From positions 24,845,817 through 24,909,816 of the forward strand of contig CM037879.1 of assembly GCA_021292165.1 (NCBI GenBank): 64,000 nt of DNA. The letters are read 5' to 3'. How positions within the stretch are numbered: position 1 is the stretch's first letter; each line of letters begins with the position of its first letter. This stretch comes from Shinisaurus crocodilurus. Taxonomy: Eukaryota > Chordata > Lepidosauria > Squamata > Shinisauridae. The notes below the pieces were generated by a model that had not been told where the DNA came from, searched no databases, and saw nothing but the letters and a program-made list of their open reading frames with translations. Shown here in pieces: positions 1 to 11,490 of this stretch. Both the position numbers and the translations under genes were made by a program.

Positions 1-1319
1 TGCGGTTACGTCACGTAGGCCAAGCTAGGCCACATTACTTTCTATCCTAGTCTTCCGAGCAAGACACGGGAGCAGCACAGCTGGGTCAGTGATGATCCAT
101 GAAGAACCGGCAGGTAGATTCCTAAGCAGCAGGACTCCTGCCCAGCAGTGTCAATAGTCCGGACTGTATCCAACGCTGTCATTTTGTTAGTGCAAAGTTT
201 CTGTCGCTTGCGGGAACCCCTCGTGCAACTGTGAGATCCAATACTTTGATTCTGTTTGTGGAAGCTGTTGTGCAAGGCTACCTTTTCCCAGAGAGCTTTT
301 AGTGTCCTCTGACAGGTCTCTATGAAAATGGATTGCTATTGTTGACTGGAACTTCAGGTGTGGCCTTCTATTAATTCGGTAAAGTTTGTATATGGTTCGT
401 TAATTTTGTGTTTGTTCTATCTATCTAAATTAATTCCAGGTCGCCTTTATGGGTGTAACCCTCACAAGGCAGCATGCACTAAGTGGATATAATAATTTTT
501 AAAAATCCATAAAACCATGTTTCAGTAAAGTCCTTAAAAACAGATTGCAAAATAAAATCATGTTTATGACCTTGTGTAAGCTGCCTTGGGAGTTTTAAAT
601 GGAAACTGGATATTTCAATGAAAGAATAAATATAATGATCCTGTGTCTGGGTTGTGCACCTTCAAACTGTAGGTGGGGGCTCGTGTGATTAAATGCTTCT
701 CCCTACAGCCCCTCCCTGGATACATCCAAAACCCAGCATTCCATTGCAATTAATACTTCTCTAAAAGGCTTCCATGGGCATATTTTATGATAACAAAGCT
801 GCCTCTGCTGCTCATTCTTATCTCAGTTGTATGCTAATAAACAATTTATTAGTCAATTGGAACGCTATGGCGCCCAGATCCAAAGTCTGATTAGCATAAA
901 TTCGTTGAAGTTAAGATTATGGACACTGAGTGATAGCTTAGTGCTCCCGACAGCCACAGATTTTAGTATGAAAATGCAACTTCTGAATGTCATTTAAATA
1001 TCCACTCCCCAACCACTAAGCACACTGACTTAAAACAAATGTGAAATAGAAATGTTGCCACCTGATGTGTCCTGCAAGTACATCCAACTGCAGGCCCGTT
1101 GTGTAATTTCATCTCCCCTCTGCCTGTTTTGCTGGCAGCACAGTTCAAGCTTAAACGGACAAAAAACCCAGATAACAGTGTCTTATTCCCTGACAAATTT
1201 GAACAATAGATTATTGGTCTTCTATTACATTTGTTTCTAAGGCAGCTTTTTTTCTTCAGTGTCTTTCCCCTGCCCCCAAACATCAGGCTTGGGAGGTTCT
1301 CCTTCCCTTAATGGAATCT

Positions 1320-1437
1320 TCTCCAACCAGGTGTCCTCCATATGTGTCGCACTGCAACTCCACTATGGCCATGCTGGCTGGGGATGATGGGAGTTGCAGT
1401 ACAACATGTCTGGAGGGCACCTGATTGGAGCAGGCTG
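1320..1437. mobile_element. Palindromic hAT-type MITE, degenerate
   Basis: Left part CAACCAGGTGTCCTCCA and right part TGGAGGGCACCTG are inverted copies around the common core GGCCATGCTGGCTGGGG. This is the general plan of the CAGCCTTCC family seen many times in the window. The left terminus is eroded. Confidence 0.75.
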
Positions 1438-1507
1438 CCTTCATGTTTCTCAGTCTTTCTTGGAGTAGCTGTGGCTAGTCTGGGTGGGTTGGGAGGAGAA
1501 AGGTTTC

Positions 1508-1702
1508 TCCTAGGGACACAGGAATCTGCCTTATACTGAGTCAGACCCTTGTTCCTTCTAGCCCAGTATCATCAATGCTGGCAGCGGCTCTCCAGCGTTT
1601 CAGGCAGGTTTCTTTCCTAGCCCTTCCTGGATATGCCAGAGATTGAATCTGGGACCTCCTGCATGCAAAGTCTGGGTCCTGCTGCTGAGCTGTAGCCCCA
1701 CT
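1508..1702 (-). mobile_element. tRNA-derived SINE
   Basis: On the - strand the head is an A-box-like stretch (GCTACAGCTCAGCAGC) and a B-box-like GATTCAATCTCTGG, with CTTTGCATGCAG between them. The body reads AGGGCTAGGAAAG, then CTGAAACGCTGGAGAGC, and the tail TGACTCAGTATAAGGCAG. Same family as the copies at 4326, 24915 and 53601. Confidence 0.8.
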
Positions 1703-1825
1703 TGCCTTGGGATCCTGTCCCTCCCTGGAACTTTGTGCCCACCCCTTTCTAGGCATATTGGTGTGTCTTCCAGGGGAATACGTCCCGCATGTTCAGAATG
1801 AAGGTTATAAAGGACTTGTTCAGAT

Positions 1826-1982
1826 GTTTTATTTATTTATTACATTTATACCCCTTTTTCCTGCAAGGAACCCAAGACGGCTTACATAATCCTCCTCTCC
1901 ATTTTATCCTCACAACAACCCTGTGAGGTAGGTTAGGCTGAGAGTCAGTGACTGGCCCAAAGTCACCCAGTGAGTTTCAGAT
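1826..1982 (-). mobile_element. Sauria-type SINE, 3' part
   Basis: Reverse orientation. It begins with TTTATTTATTACATTTATA, then the conserved CCATTTTATCCTCACAACAACC and GAGGTAGGTTAGGCTGAGAG, and stops inside the body at GTGAGTTTC, so the tRNA-like head is missing. Confidence 0.75.
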
Positions 1983-2794
1983 GTTACGTATGTTGCTTGA
2001 GAGAATGGACAAACATTGAGCCACTTGAGGCCAGGAATGTAATATCTTGTTAGTGTGTGATGCACAACTGGCTTATTGTGATGTTTCTGTTATCATTATC
2101 TAGCAGCGGTTTTTCTTGCTGCTTATCTGGGAACTTTCCAGACAGTGTGAGACATGGCTGTCTCTGTGTTTACATAGCTATTCTTGTCTGGGAAATGCTA
2201 TCCGTGGGAAAGAGGTCATGTGATGTACATAGGCCAATGACGTGTAGTGGCCAGGTTTTGGCCATATGTATCCTGCTTGTATGATTCTAAGCTGGACATG
2301 CTTGCACTTGCTTTTTGCTGAGCTGGATGTACCTTCAAGGCTTTGTACTTTGCACCTGCGCAATGGACTCTGTATATGGAATGTAAAGTAACCTGTAGTG
2401 ATACTTTGTAATAAGTTAATAAAACAGTTAGAATAGAACTGTTCTGGCTACAGAGTGGTTCCTGGGTCCTGGATGGAATGCTGGAAAGGCTGAAGCTGAC
2501 TGCTGCGTGGGGAGAGTACTCTGCTGCTGTGTGTGGACAGCCAGGGCTTCATTTAGCTTGCTAGCACACAGACCATTTTCTCACTCCAACACCAACATAT
2601 CTGAACTGCTTATAGCCTTCTCATGACACGAGCTCACATTTAAGTATTTTCTCTTGGTGAGGAGCTGCTGCAAGTATTTTTGAAGAACACCCTACAGCTG
2701 TACTTTAGATCACATATAATAATACCTATGAAAGCCCTTTCTGTAAACTAAAATGCTGCTAGAATGCTTTAAGCTAGACTTTCTCCCACCTGAG

Positions 2795-2898
2795 GCTGTC
2801 CAGATGCATTGGACTACAACCCCCACTGGCCATGCTGGCTGGGGGTGATGGGGTTTGTAGTCCAATACCTCTGGAGGGTGCCGGGTTGGGGGAAGTGG
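2795..2898. mobile_element. Palindromic hAT-type MITE, degenerate
   Basis: Inverted copies GGACTACAACCCC and GGGGTTTGTAGTCC flank the core GGCCATGCTGGCTGGGG. The right end is GGTGCCGGGTTGGGGGA. No clear target duplication. Confidence 0.7.
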
Positions 2899-3966
2899 CT
2901 CTAAACTTTAAACGTGGGGCCCCATACTTGGCCCGGCCTTGGCAGCCAGGGCTTATTTGTGTTCGCCACAGATCCTGCCTCTCCCCCAAGTCTTCTGGCC
3001 AGTGCATTGGATGCCTTCTTTGAGTGCTTCCAAAAGACAGGGCAAATTCAGGGGCAGACCCCCAAATCTCACCTGTATTCCAGGCTCGGGGGAAGAGGCA
3101 AGGTTGACTGCTGACTTTGCCTGGCACTTTGGAGGCATTTGGAGTGCCTCTTAAATGCAGCATGAAGTCAGAGACAAGTGGTGATGAAAGGATGCTTGCC
3201 CAGAAGTGAGGAGGCAGTCACTGTGATGATTTGAAAGTAGCCATTCTGAATGGCATTCTTTTAGAAGCCTAGTCCAACAGAAAATAAGGTGCAGGCTACA
3301 TTTGCTACTGGTTAATAGTTATTTAGCACAAGTGATCTGTGGGATGCTGACGGTGGCTGGCCAGTGTAATTTCTACCTATCCCTACATTATTATAAAACA
3401 AACGTGATGGCGGGACTGGGGATCCTGCAACCACCCTGAGCTTCAAGTGCACAGGACAGGTGGTGATGTTCCGTGCAGTGGATCAGCAGGTTGAGCTGGT
3501 CTGCCTTACGATAAAATTAAAAAGTACTGTGGTTCAATATTCTCTACCCCGTAATAGTTAGAGGTTTGCTTTCTGAACCCAGCTTGGCTACTAGAGAATT
3601 CAGCTGTGTGTGTGTTTTGTGGTTCAGTTCCCCCCACCTCCTACCGTAGCAGTTCTAACTGTGCTTGTCAGTCTGCATTGCCTCTGATGGAACCAGAAAG
3701 CACAGCCAGGGTCTAAGCAATGCTGTGTTACAGTAAATTGTCTTGGCTGATGGTAAACAGCTGCTGTGGGAGTCGCAATTGTGGCAAGACCCTCTTTCAC
3801 GGTGCTGAACTCGAAATGGTATTTTTACCTTTTCACAAGCAATTAGAACTGATTGCATGTTGTGAGATCCTTGGCTTTCAATAATTACAAGGACAGCAAG
3901 CTATAATAGGCATGTTGACCAGACTGTTCTCTGACCTTTACCGTGCCTCAAGACTTAGATATGTTA

Positions 3967-4080
3967 AAGGCGCAATCCTATGCAAGAAAAGAGACCTACA
4001 ACTCCCAGCATGCCCCAGCCAGCTATGCTGAGAGTTGTGGGTCTTTTTTCTGTCTGAACTTGCATAGGATTGCACCCTTA
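3967..4080. mobile_element. MITE with GCAATCCTATGCAAG termini
   Basis: Terminal inverted repeats GCAATCCTATGCAAG (3973) and CTTGCATAGGATTGC (4059-4073), with the arms continuing as ACAACTCCCAGCATG and CTGAGAGTTGTGG. The same termini occur at 15131-15253 and in the short elements at 8419, 9229 and 15255. Confidence 0.8.
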
Positions 4081-4325
4081 GTCAGGGTTTTGAATGACAT
4101 TGGATCTACCTTTTTTCCTTCATACTTAACTCTCCCCACCTGCCCAGTTTATCTTTGTCTGTCATGAGGTCCACTTTGGATATCATGAGCCCTTGGGATA
4201 ACAGATTTGGAGTTTGAGGGTGAAGAATTAATGATATGAGAGCTGAGGCTATAGCAACACTGGTTGAACATCGTGTACATTATGTGTGATTATGATGTGT
4301 GATGTGATGCTTCCGCCAAAAAGGG

Positions 4326-4985
4326 AAGGGTTGTAGCTCAGTGGTAGAGCCCATGCTTTGCATGTAAAATGTCCCAGTTTCAATCCCTGGTTTCCAATTT
4401 AGGGCTGAGAAAGACTCCTGTCTGAAACCTGGAGATCCCCTGCACTCAGTGAACTGATTCACATATAACACTAACCCATGTGTTGTTGTTTTTAACCCAT
4501 GGTTTGTTGCCCCTCCCAGGGATAGTCTGACAGATGGTCGAAGAAACCGTTGTTTGTTTTTCCAATCCCTGGGTTGTTTGGTTCCCTCTTCCTTCGACTG
4601 TTCCCTCCCTGTATCCCAAATGCCTTTGCAGTGCTGTAGTACTGGCATGCAGAGCGGCTGGCTTGTTTTTTTTCACTGCTCTTGCCCGTTGCCTCTGTAG
4701 CCTGACAAAACTACCCAAGAGCAACCCATGGTTCTTGATCCAGCCCGTGGTTTAAGCAACCCAACAGCACACTGTGGGTTCTCTTTCTGGCTTGTTCGTG
4801 GCTAAGACACTATGGTTCGTTAGCATGGCTGGGTTTGCACATCACAACGACCCACAGTTCAACAACCCATGGGTTAAAAAAAAACATTGGTTAGCATTAC
4901 ATGCGAACCAGATCTGTGTAGACATTACTGAGCTAGGTGGACCAATAGTCTGGCTTGGTATAAGGCAGCTTGCTAGCTTCCTAGC
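4326..4985 (+). mobile_element. tRNA-derived SINE split by a MITE
   Basis: The head GTTGTAGCTCAGTGGTAGAG (A box) and TTTCAATCCCTGG (B-box-like) lead into AGACTCCTGTCTGAAACC. The body breaks at about 4453 and resumes at 4912 with GTAGACATTACTGAGCTAGG and GGTATAAGGCAGC, the normal tail of this SINE. The 458 bp between are a separate MITE, so the SINE is older. Confidence 0.85.
4454..4911. mobile_element. AACCCATGG-type MITE nested in a SINE
   Basis: The left terminus CTGATTCACATATAACACTA and right terminus TAGCATTACATGCGAACCAG are imperfect inverted repeats. The interior has repeated AACCCATGG and related motifs. It matches, in reverse, large parts of the element at 17462-18402 (shared landmarks CCTGTATCxCAAATGCCTTTG and GTAGTACTGGCATG). 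Confidence 0.8.
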
Positions 4986-5330
4986 ACGTTGCATGAAGTG
5001 CCCAAGTCAAAGATCACATGGAATTGGGCTTGTTGGTTAAAGTGGGTAGAGTTAGTGTTGGAGGTGTATCCCTGCCTAATTCTGCCAGCAGATTCTATCC
5101 TGGTGCAATGCAGTAGCATCATATTGGCATGAAGCACAGCTGGGCTACTATCTGTAGCTGAGCTAGATTCCTTCTCCCCCCCCCTCCCCTTCTTCCTCAC
5201 CCCAACCTTGGAACGTCCTTCCAATAGACATTCAGCTGTCTCCCAGCCTGTTGTCATACAGGCACCAGTTCAAGATGTGGTTATTCGTACAAGCTTTTGG
5301 GATACAGGAAAGTGTTTTATCTGTGTTCTG

Positions 5331-5485
5331 GTGTTGTAGTAGTGATAGTTTTACTGTCTTTTATTGTGTATTTGTAATTCTAGAGTTAAGATTTTAATGG
5401 GTTCATGTGTTATATTTTTACATGGGTTGCTAGCTACCCTGGGTGCTTTGAGAGGAAGGGTGGGATATAAATATAAATTTAAAAA
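5331..5485 (+). mobile_element. L2-like LINE 3' end
   Basis: AT-rich body ending in GCTTTGAGAGGAAGGGTGGG and ATATAAATATAAATTTAAA, the usual form of lizard L2-type 3' tails. No coding part is preserved. Confidence 0.5.
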
Positions 5486-5628
5486 AGACTTCAACGAAAA
5501 GGCTTCATAAGGAGGCTCCAGCTTAAAACTGTTAAACTAGTAAATTCTGTTCTACTCAGTTTAGACTTAATCACGACTTTGGTGTGCTCATCCCCTACAG
5601 ATGTTACAGATTCATATAGCTAGAAAGA

Positions 5629-5972
5629 TAGAGGCTGTGTTCGCATGATTGGGGAAGAAAAAGAAGCCACAGTGGCTTCCTTTTCCCGCCCTGCGCATGC
5701 CACTCGTGCACTGACTCATTTCCATAATTATCCATGCTGTGCATGCCTTGCTGCTTTATACAAACCCAGCGAGGTGGGCGGCGGCGGGCGATTCCAAACT
5801 ACCCCACAACCCATGGCTTGTTCTAGGGTTCTGGGGTGGTTTGGACGACATGGCAACCCGTGCGCTGTATGGGTAATTATGGAAATGAGGTGGTGCACAA
5901 CCAGCATATGTGGGGTGGGGAAAAGAAGCCACTGTGGCTTCTTTTCCTTCCCTGATGGTGGGAACCCAGTCA
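5629..5972. mobile_element. MITE with AGAAGCCAC/GTGGCTTCTTTTCC arms
   Basis: AAAGAAGCCACAGTGGCTTCC near the left end and AAAGAAGCCACTGTGGCTTC near the right end, each itself palindromic. The outer ends are TTCGCATGATTGGGG and CCCTGATGGTGGGAACC. Same layout as the insert at 17624-17943. Confidence 0.7.
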
Positions 5973-6056
5973 GTAGCTGTTATGCATGAGTTACACCCTT
6001 TTCTTCTTGTATATATTTGGGGCTTACAGAGAAATATCACAAACCTACAGCCACCC

Positions 6057-6420
6057 TTATTTATTTATATTTATATTCTTCAAATGTATAAATTGTCCTT
6101 CATCCACAGGATCCCAAGGCAGTGTATACAACATCAAAAGCAAACCGCAAATGCACTATAGAAACCATACGATTACACACTAAAAAGCTGTGTAGTCAAC
6201 AACTGCTCTTCAACCAGCAAATCAAACAACAATCAATTCAATTTAAAATAACTTTAATTTTTTTAAAAAACAAAATGTTCTAAAAGCAGATGTTAAAGTG
6301 CCTGGGCAAAAAGAAATGTTTTAACTTGGCAATGAAAAGAAAACAGAGTTGGTGCCCTTGTCTTTCCTGGCCTTTTGGCCTCACTTTCCCTGTCCCTTCT
6401 TGTGTGAATGTTTTATATAA
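6057..6420 (-). repeat. Dispersed repeat, LINE-like, unclassified
   Basis: Begins with a T/A-rich TTATTTATATTT stretch and GATCCCAAGGCAGTGTATAC, followed by A-rich sequence and GTGCCTGGGCAAAAAG. The same order of motifs occurs at 15400, 19130, 43001 and 61880, so it is one repeat family read on the - strand. The class is not resolved. Confidence 0.5.
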
Positions 6421-7026
6421 CATGTATCTGGCAACTGGGGAATAATGCTTCAAATGAATTAAGTGGGCAGTATTACTTGAGGAACGTGCCCCCCTCCATA
6501 AGTCTGTCTTTAAGATGCCACAAGACCACTTTTTGTTTTCGCTGCAACAGACTAACACTGCTTCTCTTCTGGAAAGCCTCAAAACTGCGGCAGTTGATTC
6601 TGCTGAGTACTAGTAAGAGATAAATTGGCTGTACCTTACCTTGATGCCTCTGCATGTAATTTCAGAACTGCTCTCTGTGCAGTTGTTACAGCGCTGATAT
6701 TTAATCATAACAATAGACAAAAGACTGAAGTACTGCAGTGAGCTGGGAGGTTTCTAACAGATCCATAACTTTATCTTTGAGGTGGAGAGTTGTGTGAATT
6801 GCACAAGTCCTTGGCATTGATGTACAAATGCAGACTTGATTATCTGTCATTGAGATGGGTTTCCTAAAAATGACTGGTATACTAAGGAGTATTATGTGTA
6901 TTAGTACCAAAATGATGTTTCTCTAAACTGTGTAAATGATAGAAATAAGTATTGGTTGAAATTAATATACTGTGTATATGGATCTCTCTGGCTTAAATTA
7001 TTTTTTACAGAAAGGTTCCTAGTTTT

Positions 7027-7462
7027 AGGGATGTACGGACGTCGTAAAATCCATTCTGTCTATATTTCGCAGATTGTCAGGCACCTTTTGCTCTGTTTTC
7101 CGCTCATTGATGGAATTGGATTTTGCGCAAATGTGCTTGTATGCATTTGCGCAAATTCGGAGTTGTGCAAATTTGCACTCCCAAAAATGTGCAGACACAC
7201 ACACCCCTACACAAATCCCCCCAAAATGCATACTTTCATGCTTTAGTCTATGAGGGAAATGTCCATTTTTGGTTGGTTTTTTTTAATTTTATGTATTTTT
7301 TATGTCTTTACTAAATTTGGGTAAATTTCATAAATAAAAAGAACAGTCCACAAGTCTGTGGAATCTGTGTGACTTGGGAAAAAAGGTCCGCTGCAGAATT
7401 TATGGGTCAGATTCTTAGAAATTCAAACTCATTTGAGTCAGTTGTGGATTTCTCTGACATCC
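7027..7462. mobile_element. TTGCGCAAAT-containing repeat, copy 1
   Basis: Starts AGGGATGTACGG and ends CTCTGACATCC. Between are TGATGGAATTGGATTTTGCG, several TGCGCAAAT motifs, ACAGTCCACAAGTCTG and TTCAAACTCATTTGAGTC. The flanks ctagtttt and ttagttct could be a diverged 8-bp target duplication. The second copy is at 10621. Confidence 0.7.
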
Positions 7463-8132
7463 TTAGTTCTCATGGTTGTATAGAACGATGTGGAAATGTC
7501 TCCCAGTTCCTTTACCTTGTCTTCAGTTTTCTTTTTGATGCCAAATGGTTGAAGCAGAATACATTTACAAAGGCTGAACACGTATATGCAAATAGACTTT
7601 GTCTGCATAATCTTCATTGTAAAATAGAATTTGTATTAGCATGTGTTCATTTAATAAACAGGAGTTATATAATAAAGTACATTAATTTCCTTCAATAGTC
7701 ATGTTAAGCATTAACACATTTTAGAGAAACATCATTTGGTATTCACACGCATAACACCTCTTAATACACCAACCTCAGTGTCCCTTGGAGATGGTATCTG
7801 CATGCAAAAAAGGGGCTCATTTTGACCAATGCATTGTTACAGATTTTGAAATTTTATTTTTTTTCTCAAATACTCGCACCCCTTGGCATAGACACAGCAA
7901 ATGCACTCAAGATCAGGGAAAGGAACCAAAGTGTTGGAGGAAGTAGAGGAGAAAGTGACCAGCATTGTCTTAGGGAGAGGGAGTAGCAGTTAGAATAGAG
8001 ATGTGACAGATCTGGAAAGGGGCGGGAACAGGTTCCCCCTAACAACAAATAGGAATGCTGAAAAAATATCTTATGAAATATTTTCTCCTTTGGACATTAG
8101 AGAGTAATTCTTGTGTATATTGTAGACATACA

Positions 8133-8266
8133 GGGTAAAATCCAATGTGAGTCCTAGTTAGAGTAGACCCACTGAAATGAATGGGGGTTAACTTAGTCAT
8201 GACTAACTTAAGTCCCATTCATTTCAATGGGTCTACTCTAACTAGGACTTACATTGGATTTTACCC
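8133..8266. mobile_element. Near-perfect inverted-repeat MITE (GGGTAAAATCCAATGT)
   Basis: The left arm begins GGGTAAAATCCAATGTGAGT and the right arm ends ACTTACATTGGATTTTACCC. About 60-bp arms with few mismatches meet at TAGTCATGACTA. A half-copy lies at 31946-32010. Confidence 0.85.
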
Positions 8267-8418
8267 ATATATCACACAAATCCAAGATGCATTTCTGTAC
8301 CTAGAGGGTGTTGCTACCTTCATGACAGAGATCATATAATATTCATTTACTTGTGAATTGTTGCTTGCTGCCTCCTGGTGACCTTTGATCTAGCTTGGAT
8401 GGGGATACTGGTATGAAT

Positions 8419-8873
8419 GCTGCAGTCCTATACACCAGGGCTAGGCAACAACCTTTTTGGGTCTTGGTCTTGGGCACATTTGGCAATTTGAGAAACTGTC
8501 CTGGGCACCACCACAAAATGGCTGCCATGGGAGGCATGGCGAAGGACAAGTAACCTGTCCTAAAACCTGAGTGCAAGGCAGAGGTGGGGTCTGAGTCCCA
8601 ACACACTAAAGAACTCTTTTGAACCCAGTTTTCAGCACCAACAGAAACCTATTTCACAGCAATCCCAGCTGCCAGTAAGAAAATGTGTGAAGTGAAAAAA
8701 AGTGGGATGGGTAGGTCACCTTAGTGGGCACCAAGAAAGATGTCCAGGAGCACATTGGTGCCCATGGGCAATGTATTGCCTACTTCTGTTATACACGCTT
8801 ACCTGGGAATAGGTCTCGTTGAATTTGATGGGGCTTACTTCTGAGTAGACATGTATAGGATTGCATTAATGTT
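8419..8873. mobile_element. GCAATCCTAT-type small MITE split by a hAT element
   Basis: Left end CTGCAGTCCTATACAC; right part resumes after 8788 with GCTTACCTGGGAATAGG, GGGGCTTACTTCTGAGTAG and ends GTATAGGATTGCA. Undisturbed relatives are at 9229-9312 and 15255-15345. Confidence 0.75.
8436..8788. mobile_element. Non-autonomous hAT element with 8-bp target duplication
   Basis: Terminal repeats CAGGGCTAGGCAACAACC and GGGCAATGTATTGCCTACTTCTG. Flanked by ctatacac (8428-8435) and ttatacac (8789-8796), a 7 of 8 target duplication. Inserted into the small MITE at 8419-8873. No transposase coding. Confidence 0.85.
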
Positions 8874-8984
8874 TCTATTTATTATTATTATTATTATTAA
8901 ATAATAAGGCATTAATGCCTTTATTTATTATTTGTTTAAAATATTTATATACCACCCATATCAATCACAGGGCGGTATACATTG

Positions 8985-9048
8985 AGCAGGGGGCTGGACT
9001 CGATGGCCTTATAGGCCCCTTCCAACTCTACTGTTCTATGATTCTATG
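8985..9048 (+). mobile_element. CR1 LINE 3' end fragment
   Basis: GGGCTGGACTCGATGGCCTT, then CCCCTTCCAACTCTACTG and the terminal TTCTATGATTCTATG repeats are the diagnostic CR1 3' end. Compare with 61640-61713. Confidence 0.85.
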
Positions 9049-9228
9049 AAGATGAATTAAAACAATTCAAATAATATACAAAGATATAAACAACAAAGAA
9101 AATCTGAGTTGGGTAATAAAATCAGCAAATGCCTGGGTATACAGGTAATTTTTGAATAGGTGACTCAACACCATCAAAGATGGTGCCTGTCGCACTGCAT
9201 GGAGGAGAGAATTTCAAAGAATTTTTGA

Positions 9229-9312
9229 GACTACAATCTTAAGCGTGTTTTCCTTGGCAGTAAGCTCCACTAAACGGACTGGGTCTTCTGAGTAAACATG
9301 CGTAGGATTGTT
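9229..9312. mobile_element. GCAATCCTAT-type small MITE
   Basis: Left end TACAATCTTAAGCGTG and right end CATGCGTAGGATTGT, with TTCTGAGTAAACATG inside. Same plan as 15255-15345. Confidence 0.6.
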
Positions 9313-10271
9313 TGGTAGATTTCATAAATATGCCCAGTTGAATAATGGTATATGCTAAAGTTATACATGATGCATTTTATGTTAAATCAGTAAAATACAT
9401 TTTTTAGGTTTGAGAAGTCTTGCATGTCTTTCAATTTCCCCCAAAATGTACATTTCTGCCCCCCCCAAAAAAAACCCTTTAAAAATGGTTTCTTCCGCCA
9501 AAGAGTTCAAAGTTTCTGGAAATTTTACTTCTTGTTAGAGGCCCCTGGCAGGGTCAAATCAAGCAGAGGTGGAGACTTACATTTTATTTAGTTTTTGCAA
9601 CATAGGTACAATGCCTTAAGAACAAAAAGAGAAGAGAAGGTTCAGAAGGGAAGAGGTGGGTAGCAGAGAATCCTGCTCATAATGTTAAAAAAAAAATCCA
9701 AGGAAGATGGATACAGTTGCATTGACCTGTGGGTAGCTTGAAATGTGTGCATAGCCTATGCAATATCTATGCATGGATTTCCATGTATGTGGCCCAAATG
9801 GCTGAGTGGATTCTCACACTTGGATTCAGTCTGTTACTGCCTGCAAGATTTCCTCTTATGTTTTGTGCATGGGGGGGGAGTAGTGAGGTCTTCTGCCCAG
9901 CCATGGATTATTGGGACAGTTGTTTCCTTCCAGTGTTTCAGAACTACCGGTAGTTTCTTTGAAATCAATAAGGAGCAGAGATACAGACAGCTAACAAAGG
10001 GCAAAGAGCAGGGATGCTAGTTTCAGGTGTGAATCAGCTGGCTTTAAAGTGAAAACCTGGGACACTTGGTGCAGGAGTAGAGGCAGAAGGGAATTTATTA
10101 TGGATTTTGTCAAGGGGTATGGTCTGGTTTTGGTTTAAAGCTGCAGTCAGGAGAATGGAGTATTGCAGGGAGGAGAGAGGAGGGCTTTTTTGTTGGGGTT
10201 TGCCTTTTGTTTTTAATATAACTTTTTCTTCCTTGAGACTGCTCAGGGGACTGAAACCTGAAAAATAGAAA

Positions 10272-10590
10272 TTATAGGGGCTAGTGTAGCTAACAGACTG
10301 AGCTATGACGCAGAAGTCCTGAGATCAAATCCTGTCTCTTCCATGAATGCACCTTTACAGCAGCCTTTTCCAGCCTGGCGCCCTCTGGATGTTTTGGATT
10401 ACAACTCTCAGCATTCCTGACAATTGGCCATGCTGGCTGGGGCTAATGGGAGTTGGAGGCCAAAATATCTGGAGGGCAGCAGGTTGGAGAAGGCTGCTTT
10501 ACAAGGTTTTTGTAAGGAGTACTGAGAGAATGGATTTGAAGTGCTTTGTTGCGCTGGAGGGCACTATGTATATTAAGCCATTGCTGTTAC
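10272..10590 (+). mobile_element. Sauria-type SINE split by a palindromic MITE
   Basis: tRNA-like head GCTAGTGTAGCTAACAGACT and GATCAAATCCTGTCTC (B-box-like). After the MITE at 10361-10496 the tail resumes with AAGGAGTACTGAGAGAATGG and TGAAGTGCTTTG. Confidence 0.75.
10361..10496. mobile_element. Palindromic hAT-type MITE with 8-bp target duplication
   Basis: Ends CAGCCTTTTCCAGCCTGG and GGTTGGAGAAGGCTG. Flanks ctttacag (10353-10360) and ctttacaa (10497-10504) match at 7 of 8 positions. Nested in a SINE. Confidence 0.9.
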
Positions 10591-10620
10591 GTATATGTAA
10601 TGGCACTTGTCACTTGTGGG

Positions 10621-11178
10621 TAGGCATGTATGGATTTTGTAAAATCCGTTCTGAGTGTTTTGTGAATTGTCAGGAGCTTTTTGTTCCATCGCCCACACAT
10701 TGATGGAATCGGATTTTTTGTAGGAAAATCTCGTTCTACTTGCGCTAATTCACATGTGCGCTCATGCAGTACTTGTGCATGTGTGCAAATGTGCTAATCT
10801 GTATTAACTAATGCACATTGGCATTAATCCATATTAACTAATTTGCATTAGAGTTAATGTGCATTAGTTACTGTGAATTTGCGCAAATCTCCCTAGAAGT
10901 GAAAAAATAATGGAAAAATGCGCAAATCCACCCCAAATCCGCATATTTGAACTTTAGCCTATGGGTGTGTGTGTGTGTGTGCATTTTTGGCCTGAGATTT
11001 TTCTTCTTAATATTTTTGTACTTCTAAATTTTCATATTATTCCTGGAAAGTGGGGGGGAAAAACAGTCCACAAGTTTGCAGAACCTGCGCAACTCGGAAA
11101 AAGTTGCGGAATCCGTGGTTCGAATTCATTGAAATCCAAACTCATTTGAATCTGTTGCAGATTTCTCCAACATCCCTA
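10621..11178. mobile_element. TTGCGCAAAT-containing repeat, copy 2
   Basis: Same series of motifs as 7027-7462 (TGATGGAATCGGATTTT, GCGCAAATC, ACAGTCCACAAGTTTGC, CAAACTCATTTGAATCTG), ending CTCCAACATCCCTA. It is longer because of an internal run of TTAACTAATGCACATT-like direct repeats (10790-10870). A (TG)n run is at 10967. Confidence 0.7.
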
Positions 11179-11261
11179 CGGTGGGTTATTAGATTTTAAT
11201 GGGCTTCTCCCCTCTCTTTCAGTCTGATGTAAAGCTGTTCTAAAGGAGCTGGGAATATTCT

Positions 11262-11490
11262 CTGAGAACATGTGTGTCATAGTGGTTAAGAGCATGGGAA
11301 GTCCTGGTTCAAACCTTGCTTCATTCACAAATGGTTTTTGGCCAGCTGTTGTTCCTTGAACCTTAGCCTTCCATTTGCTGTTTGATAGTAGTATGGGCCT
11401 ACCTTTCAGAGTTCTTGTATAAGAATTACAGAAAGAACATCGGAACGGTTTCCAACACTTAAAATGTGCTTTATAAACATCAAGCATTAT
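11262..11490 (+). mobile_element. Sauria-type SINE
   Basis: A-box-like GTCATAGTGGTTAAGAGC and B-box-like TGGTTCAAACCTTGC, then TTGGCCAGCTGTTG, and the tail ACAGAAAGAACATCGG and GTGCTTTATAAACATC. Confidence 0.7.

Noticed and set aside
2040..2500. Possible LTR (TAATAAAACAG and a G/T-rich end)
   Set aside because: No clear TG...CA ends, no TATA box at the right distance and no second copy seen.
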